From: DASPWW01 sp963803425
GTDB lineage: Bacteria > Actinomycetota > Thermoleophilia > Solirubrobacterales > 70-9
Reading direction: 5' to 3'
Length of the DNA stretch: 64,000 nt
NCBI GenBank assembly: GCA_963803425.1
Contig: CAWDMA010000003.1
Coordinates: 310,001-374,000 of the forward strand
Shown here: piece by piece, positions 60,023 to 64,000 of the stretch
How the letters are laid out: each line of letters starts with the position of its first letter
How positions within the stretch are numbered: position 1 is the first letter of the stretch
Made by a program: the position numbers and the translations under genes
Notes under the pieces: generated by a model
What the model was told of the DNA's origin: nothing
Databases searched by the model: none
The model's input: only the letters and a program-made list of their open reading frames with translations

Positions 60023-61354
60023 GTGGAGCTGGAGATCGCCTACGCGAAGAGCCGGGGGCTCAACGTCGCCTATGCGTTGATCGGCGACGGCCCGATCGAC
60101 CTCGTGCTCGTGCCGGGGTTCGTCTCGCACCTGGAGGCCGCGTTCGAGCAGCCCGCGATCGAGCGCGGCGTGCGGCGGCTCGCAAGGTTCGCGCGCGTGA
60201 TCTCGTTCGACAAGCTCGGGACCGGGCTCTCGGATCCGATCGGGGGAGCCCAGACGCTCGAGCACCGGATGGAGGACCTGACGGCGGTCCTGGACGCCGC
60301 CGGGAGCCAGGCGGGCGGCGCTGTTCGGCATCTCCGAGGGCGCCCCGATGAGCGCCCTGTTCGCCGCGACCCACGCGAGCGGACCCAGGCCCTGATCATG
60401 TACGGCTCCTACGCGCGGGGGTCCGCGGCCGAGGACTATCCGTGGGCCCCCGAATGGGAGCAGGTCGAGGCGACCGGGGAGATGATCGACGCCGAGTGGG
60501 GCCGGGGCGCGTTGCTCGAGCTCTATGCCCCGAGCGCCGCAGACGACCCTGAGTTCGCCCGCTGGTGGACCCACTACACCCGGGTGGCGGCGAGTCCCGC
60601 AATGGCGAAGGCGGTGATCCGGCTGGCGGCCGAGATCGACATCCGGGACGTGCTGCCGGCGATCTCGGTGCCGACCCTGGTGCTCCACCGAAGCGGTGAT
60701 CTCCTGTGGCCGGTCGAGGGCGCGCGGTTCGTCGCCGAGCGCATCCCCGGGGCGCGGATGGTCGAGCTCCCAGGGCAGGACCACTTCCCGTTCGCGGGCG
60801 AGGTGGACGCCCTCCTGGACGAGGTCGAGTCCTTCCTCACCGGAACGCGCCAGGCACCCGAGCTCGACCGCAAGCTGCTCACCGTTCTGTTCACGGACAT
60901 CGCTGGCTCGACGGACGAGCTCGCGAGGCGCGGGGACCGAGGCTGGCGGGAGCTGCTGGGGCGACACGATGCTCTGGTTCGCGGCGAGCTCCAGCGCCAC
61001 GGAGGGCGGGAGGTGAAGACCACCGGGGACGGCTTCCTAGCCACCTTCGATGGCCCGGCGCGCGGTATCCGGTGTGCCCAGGCCATCGTGGGCGCCGTGC
61101 GACCCCTCGGGATCGAGGTTCGAGCGGGCCTGCACACCGGCGAGTGCGAGGTCGTCGGGGATGACGTCGCCGGGATGGCCGTGCATATCGGCGCCCGGGT
61201 CGGCGCCCTGGCTGGCGCTGGCGAGGTTCGCGTCACGGGCACGGTCAAGGACCTCGTGGTCGGCTCGGGCATCACGTTCTCGCGTTGCGGCGTGCACGAG
61301 CTGAAGGGGGTTCCAGGCGAGTGGCCGATCTATCGAGTCGAGGGCGGTGAATAG
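60023..61354 (+). CDS. Alpha/beta hydrolase fused to a class III adenylate/guanylate cyclase domain (local double frameshift)
   Basis: 443 residues from GTG 60023. N-terminal alpha/beta hydrolase (VLVPGFVSHLEAAFEQP, ARVISFDKLGTGLSDP). Between about 60308 and 60380 the frame reads as nonsense (RHLRGRPDERPVRRDPRER), while the alternate frame gives ALFGISEGAPMSALFAATHA, the nucleophile elbow GxSxG, so two compensating indels are likely. The cyclase domain (about 285-443) has FTDIAGSTD (metal Asp), TTGDGFLATFD (second Asp) and DDVAGMAVHIGARV, in which the usual Asn is His. A common actinobacterial fusion with an unknown signal. Confidence 0.82.
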   Translation: MELEIAYAKSRGLNVAYALIGDGPIDLVLVPGFVSHLEAAFEQPAIERGVRRLARFARVISFDKLGTGLSDPIGGAQTLEHRMEDLTAVLDAAGSQAGGAVRHLRGRPDERPVRRDPRERTQALIMYGSYARGSAAEDYPWAPEWEQVEATGEMIDAEWGRGALLELYAPSAADDPEFARWWTHYTRVAASPAMAKAVIRLAAEIDIRDVLPAISVPTLVLHRSGDLLWPVEGARFVAERIPGARMVELPGQDHFPFAGEVDALLDEVESFLTGTRQAPELDRKLLTVLFTDIAGSTDELARRGDRGWRELLGRHDALVRGELQRHGGREVKTTGDGFLATFDGPARGIRCAQAIVGAVRPLGIEVRAGLHTGECEVVGDDVAGMAVHIGARVGALAGAGEVRVTGTVKDLVVGSGITFSRCGVHELKGVPGEWPIYRVEGGE

Positions 61355-61393
61355 AGCAGCGACGCCCGATCTACGTGCCCCGCCAGCGCCGCG

Positions 61394-61399
61394 CGTATA
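61394..61399 (+). promoter_or_regulatory. -10 box of the gltB promoter
   Basis: TATAAT, a perfect -10, about 69 nt upstream of the gltB ATG; no clear -35. The gap (61355-61467) holds nothing else that I recognise. Confidence 0.5.
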
Positions 61400-61467
61400 A
61401 TGCCGCGTCCGTCGGTCCGTACCCGTCACGCGCCCGCTCGAAGAAGGCGTGGAACCCGGGAGGTCAA

Positions 61468-64000
61468 ATGGAAGTCCGCCGCTACTCGCCTGAGCGCGCC
61501 TATCGCCCGCGCGTCTCGCCGCCGAGCGTCGAGGACAAGGACGCCTGCGCGCTGTTCGCCTCCATCCGCAGGGACGCCACCCCGAGCGCCGAGCTCGCCG
61601 CCCAGGGGCTCGAGTCGCTTCAGAAGATGCTCCACCGTGCCGGCAACGTCGACGGCGAGGGGGACGGGTGCGGGCTGCTCGTCGACATCCCCCGGAAGAT
61701 CTGGGCGGAGGAGGTTCGCGCCGGCGGCCACAACCCGGCGCTCGCGCTCGGCCCCGCGTTCGCGGTCGGGCACCTGTTCGTCGACCGGACCGCCGACCTG
61801 GAGCGGACCACGCGCTCCGCCCGCGAGATCCTCGGCCGCGGCGGGTTCCGGATCCTCGCCGAGCGGCTCGGAGCCGTCGACTCGTCGGCGCTGACGCCGA
61901 CCGCGCGCGAGGAGGAGCCGCACTTCTGGCAGCTCGGCGGCCTGCTCGCGGACGCCGGCCGCCGCGACCGAACCCTGTTCGACGTGATGCTCGAGCTCGA
62001 GCAGGAGCTCGACGGGATCCACATCTCCTCGCTGTCACCGACCACCTGCGTGTACAAGGTGATGGGCGCCCCGAAGGTGCTGGGCGCGTATTACGACGAC
62101 CTCCGGGACGAGCGGTTCGAGACCGTCGCCTGCTTCGGCCACAACCGCTACTCGACGAACACGTGGCCCTCGTTCCGCCGGGTGCAGCCGTTCTCGGTGC
62201 TCGGCCACAACGGCGAGATCAACACGATCGCCCAGCTCCGCCAGGAGGCGGCGATGCTGGGCGCGCCGATCGAGGCCGACTCCTCCGACTCCCAGGACCT
62301 GAATCGCTCGATCGAGACGCTGGTTCGCCGCGACGGGCTCACCCTCGCCGAGGCGATGGAGATGCTGGTCCCGCCGATCGTGGACGAGATCCGCGGCCTC
62401 CGCCCGAGCTGCGCGGCTTCTACATGTACCTGCGCCAGACGATGGGCCCCTTCGCGCAGGGGCCGGTGGCGCTGATCTCCCGCCACCACGACGAGTGCGT
62501 GTTCTCGGCGGACGCGCTCGGCCTGCGCCCGCTGTGGCAGCTCGAGACGGACGACGCGTTCGTGTTCAGCTCCGAGCCCGGGGTGGTCTCGGTGACGGAG
62601 CTGGCCGCGGAGCCGAAGCCGCTCGCCCCCGGCGAGAAGGCTGCGGTCTCGATCGACGGCGACGCGCGGATGGCGACGCTCCACCCCCACGACGCGATCC
62701 TCCGGCTGGTGGCGCGGCGGTGGGCTGAGCGCACCGGCTGCACGGACTACGAGCCGTTCGCGCGGGCGCTGGAGACGGGCGGGCCGCTCCAGGGGGCGGA
62801 GATCCCCGGATACACGAGCGCCGGGCCCTCGGAGCCGGTGAAGGTCTCGGAGGAGCTGCTGGCGGCGTTCGGGTGGCAGCGCGAGGACGCGAAGCTCGTC
62901 CAGCAGATGGCGTCGAACGGCGCCGAGCCGATCGGCTCGCTCGGGTACGACGGGCCGCTCGCAGCGCTGTCGCCGGAGCGCCAGAACCTCGGCGACTACT
63001 TCAAGGAGACGGTGGCGGTGGTCACCAACCCGGCGATCGACCGCGAGCGCGAGATCGAGCACTTCTCGACTCGCGCCGTGTTCGGCCCCCGCCCCTCGCC
63101 CCACCGTCCCGCCGAGACCTCGATGATCGAGACCTCGTTCCCGGTGATCCTCGGGGGACACCACGAGCTCGCGCCGCTCTCGGACGGGACCTACCGGGAG
63201 ATCGCGCGCGAGCACAAGACCTACCTGCTCGAGGACCTGTGGGAGGTGTTTCGCGGGAAGGCCGCGGCGGTCGACACCTCGCTGCTCGAGTCCGAGACGA
63301 CGCAGGGGGCGATTGAGCGGATCAAGCAGGAGGCCGTCAAGCACGTCAGCGACGGCGCCGAGCTGGTCGTGCTCACCGATCGCACCGTCTACGACGGCGA
63401 GCGCCGCTACCTCGACCCGCTGCTCGCCACCTCCGCGATCGATCAGGCGCTGAAGCAGCATCGGGTGGACCCCGACGAGGACAACCTGCGACGGCGATGC
63501 TCGATCGTGCTGCGCTCGGGGGCGATCCGCAACGTCCACGACGTCGTGCTCGCGCTCGGGCTCGGCGCCGACGGGGTGTGCCCCTACGTGATGATCGAGG
63601 TGATCTGCGTCGACGACTACAAGCAGGACGTCGACAACATCTGCTCGGCGCTCCGGAAGGGGATCGAGAAGGTGATCTCCACGATCGGGATCCACGAGGT
63701 GCGCGGGTACGCGCGCCAGTTCTCGTCGATCGGGATCAAGCCGGAGCTCGCCGAGATCTTCCACACCGAGCACTACTGCGCCTCGGAGTCCGGTGGAGTC
63801 GGGTTCTCGGACCTCGACGCCGACGCCGACGAGCGCCATCGGATCCTCGCCGGCGATGACAGCGCCAAGCCCGCGAAGACGTTCCGCTTCTACCCGCGCG
63901 TCTACAAGGCGGCGGTCGCGGCCTCGAACGCGAGCGGCTCATACGCGGAGTACTCGGAGAGCGTCCGCGCGCTCGAGGCCGAGCGCCCGATCTCCATGCG
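61468..64000 (+). CDS. gltB: Glutamate synthase large subunit (3' partial, frameshift near 62.4 kb)
   Basis: ATG with GGGAGG 5 nt upstream. A propeptide of about 26 residues ends at the catalytic Cys of DACALFASIRR, then the class II glutamine amidotransferase domain (CFGHNRYSTNTWPSFRRVQPFSVLGHNGEINTI). Near 62400 the frame changes: ELRGFYMYLRQTMGPFAQGP continues one base off, and the rest, including ALGLGADGVCPYVMIEVIC and FSSIGIKPELAEIFHTEHYCASESGGVGF, stays in that frame to the window end. A broken gltB is unexpected, so a sequence error is likely. The enzyme makes glutamate from glutamine and 2-oxoglutarate. Confidence 0.88.

Overview
This is a gene-dense, very GC-rich stretch of a Gram-positive-type high-GC bacterium, most likely an actinobacterium of the class Thermoleophilia (Solirubrobacterales or Gaiellales). 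That placement is inference from gene content: a qcrAB pair of actinobacterial type, secreted NHL-propeller proteins with a Lys-rich C-terminal domain, many GTG/TTG starts, and the F-type ATP synthase order. I see no tRNA, rRNA, CRISPR array or insertion sequence, and no gap over 300 bases.

Layout. 1-2.2 kb: end of a cytochrome bc operon (qcrA, qcrB). 2.3-5.1 kb: a reverse-strand trio (DUF296, DUF1697, hexapeptide acyltransferase) divergent from meaB. 5.2-13.2 kb: a secreted NHL protein, PRC-barrel protein, acyl-CoA dehydrogenase, SCP2-like protein, leucyl aminopeptidase, thiolase, HAD hydrolase and a membrane protein. 13.2-21.4 kb: amidase, a split B12 acyl-CoA mutase with isobutyryl-CoA-mutase-type specificity residues, then etfB-etfA-ETF:quinone oxidoreductase. 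With the bc complex and ATP synthase these form a route from acyl-CoA oxidation through ETF and quinone to ATP. 21.4-29.1 kb: an OmpR-type two-component system divergent from a redox-looking cluster (three small anchored Pro/Ala-rich proteins, ApbE, ferric-reductase-like membrane protein, ferredoxin, cupredoxin-like protein, polytopic proteins). 29.2-37.1 kb: rpmE, DUF1385, prfA, prmC, tsaC, glyA and two envelope-glycan genes. 37.1-44.7 kb: complete ATP synthase operon. 44.8-56.6 kb: a chain of overlapping genes for cell-envelope sugars (LCP protein, UDP-sugar dehydrogenase, nucleotidyltransferases, sugar-phosphate isomerase), an ABC/FtsX exporter and thrB. 56.6-64 kb: HD protein, a second NHL paralogue, SnoaL-like proteins, a hydrolase-cyclase fusion and the start of gltB.

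Main unusual signals. (1) At least five intact copies, plus one degenerate copy, of a hairpin in which a nearly constant 19-20-nt loop sits between 9-bp arms whose sequence differs but stays complementary; nearly all lie just before a start codon, one between atpG and atpD. (2) Three 11-bp-spaced direct repeats, found twice, upstream of the small secreted proteins beside the response regulator. (3) An 11-bp inverted repeat that could hide the etfA Shine-Dalgarno by pairing with the etfB stop region. (4) Many starts with a TAnnnT -10 box 6-9 nt upstream, implying leaderless mRNAs, including a 24-bp divergent promoter with overlapping -10 boxes. (5) An apparent cluster of frameshifts confined to about 57.4-62.4 kb, which more likely reflects sequence error than biology.
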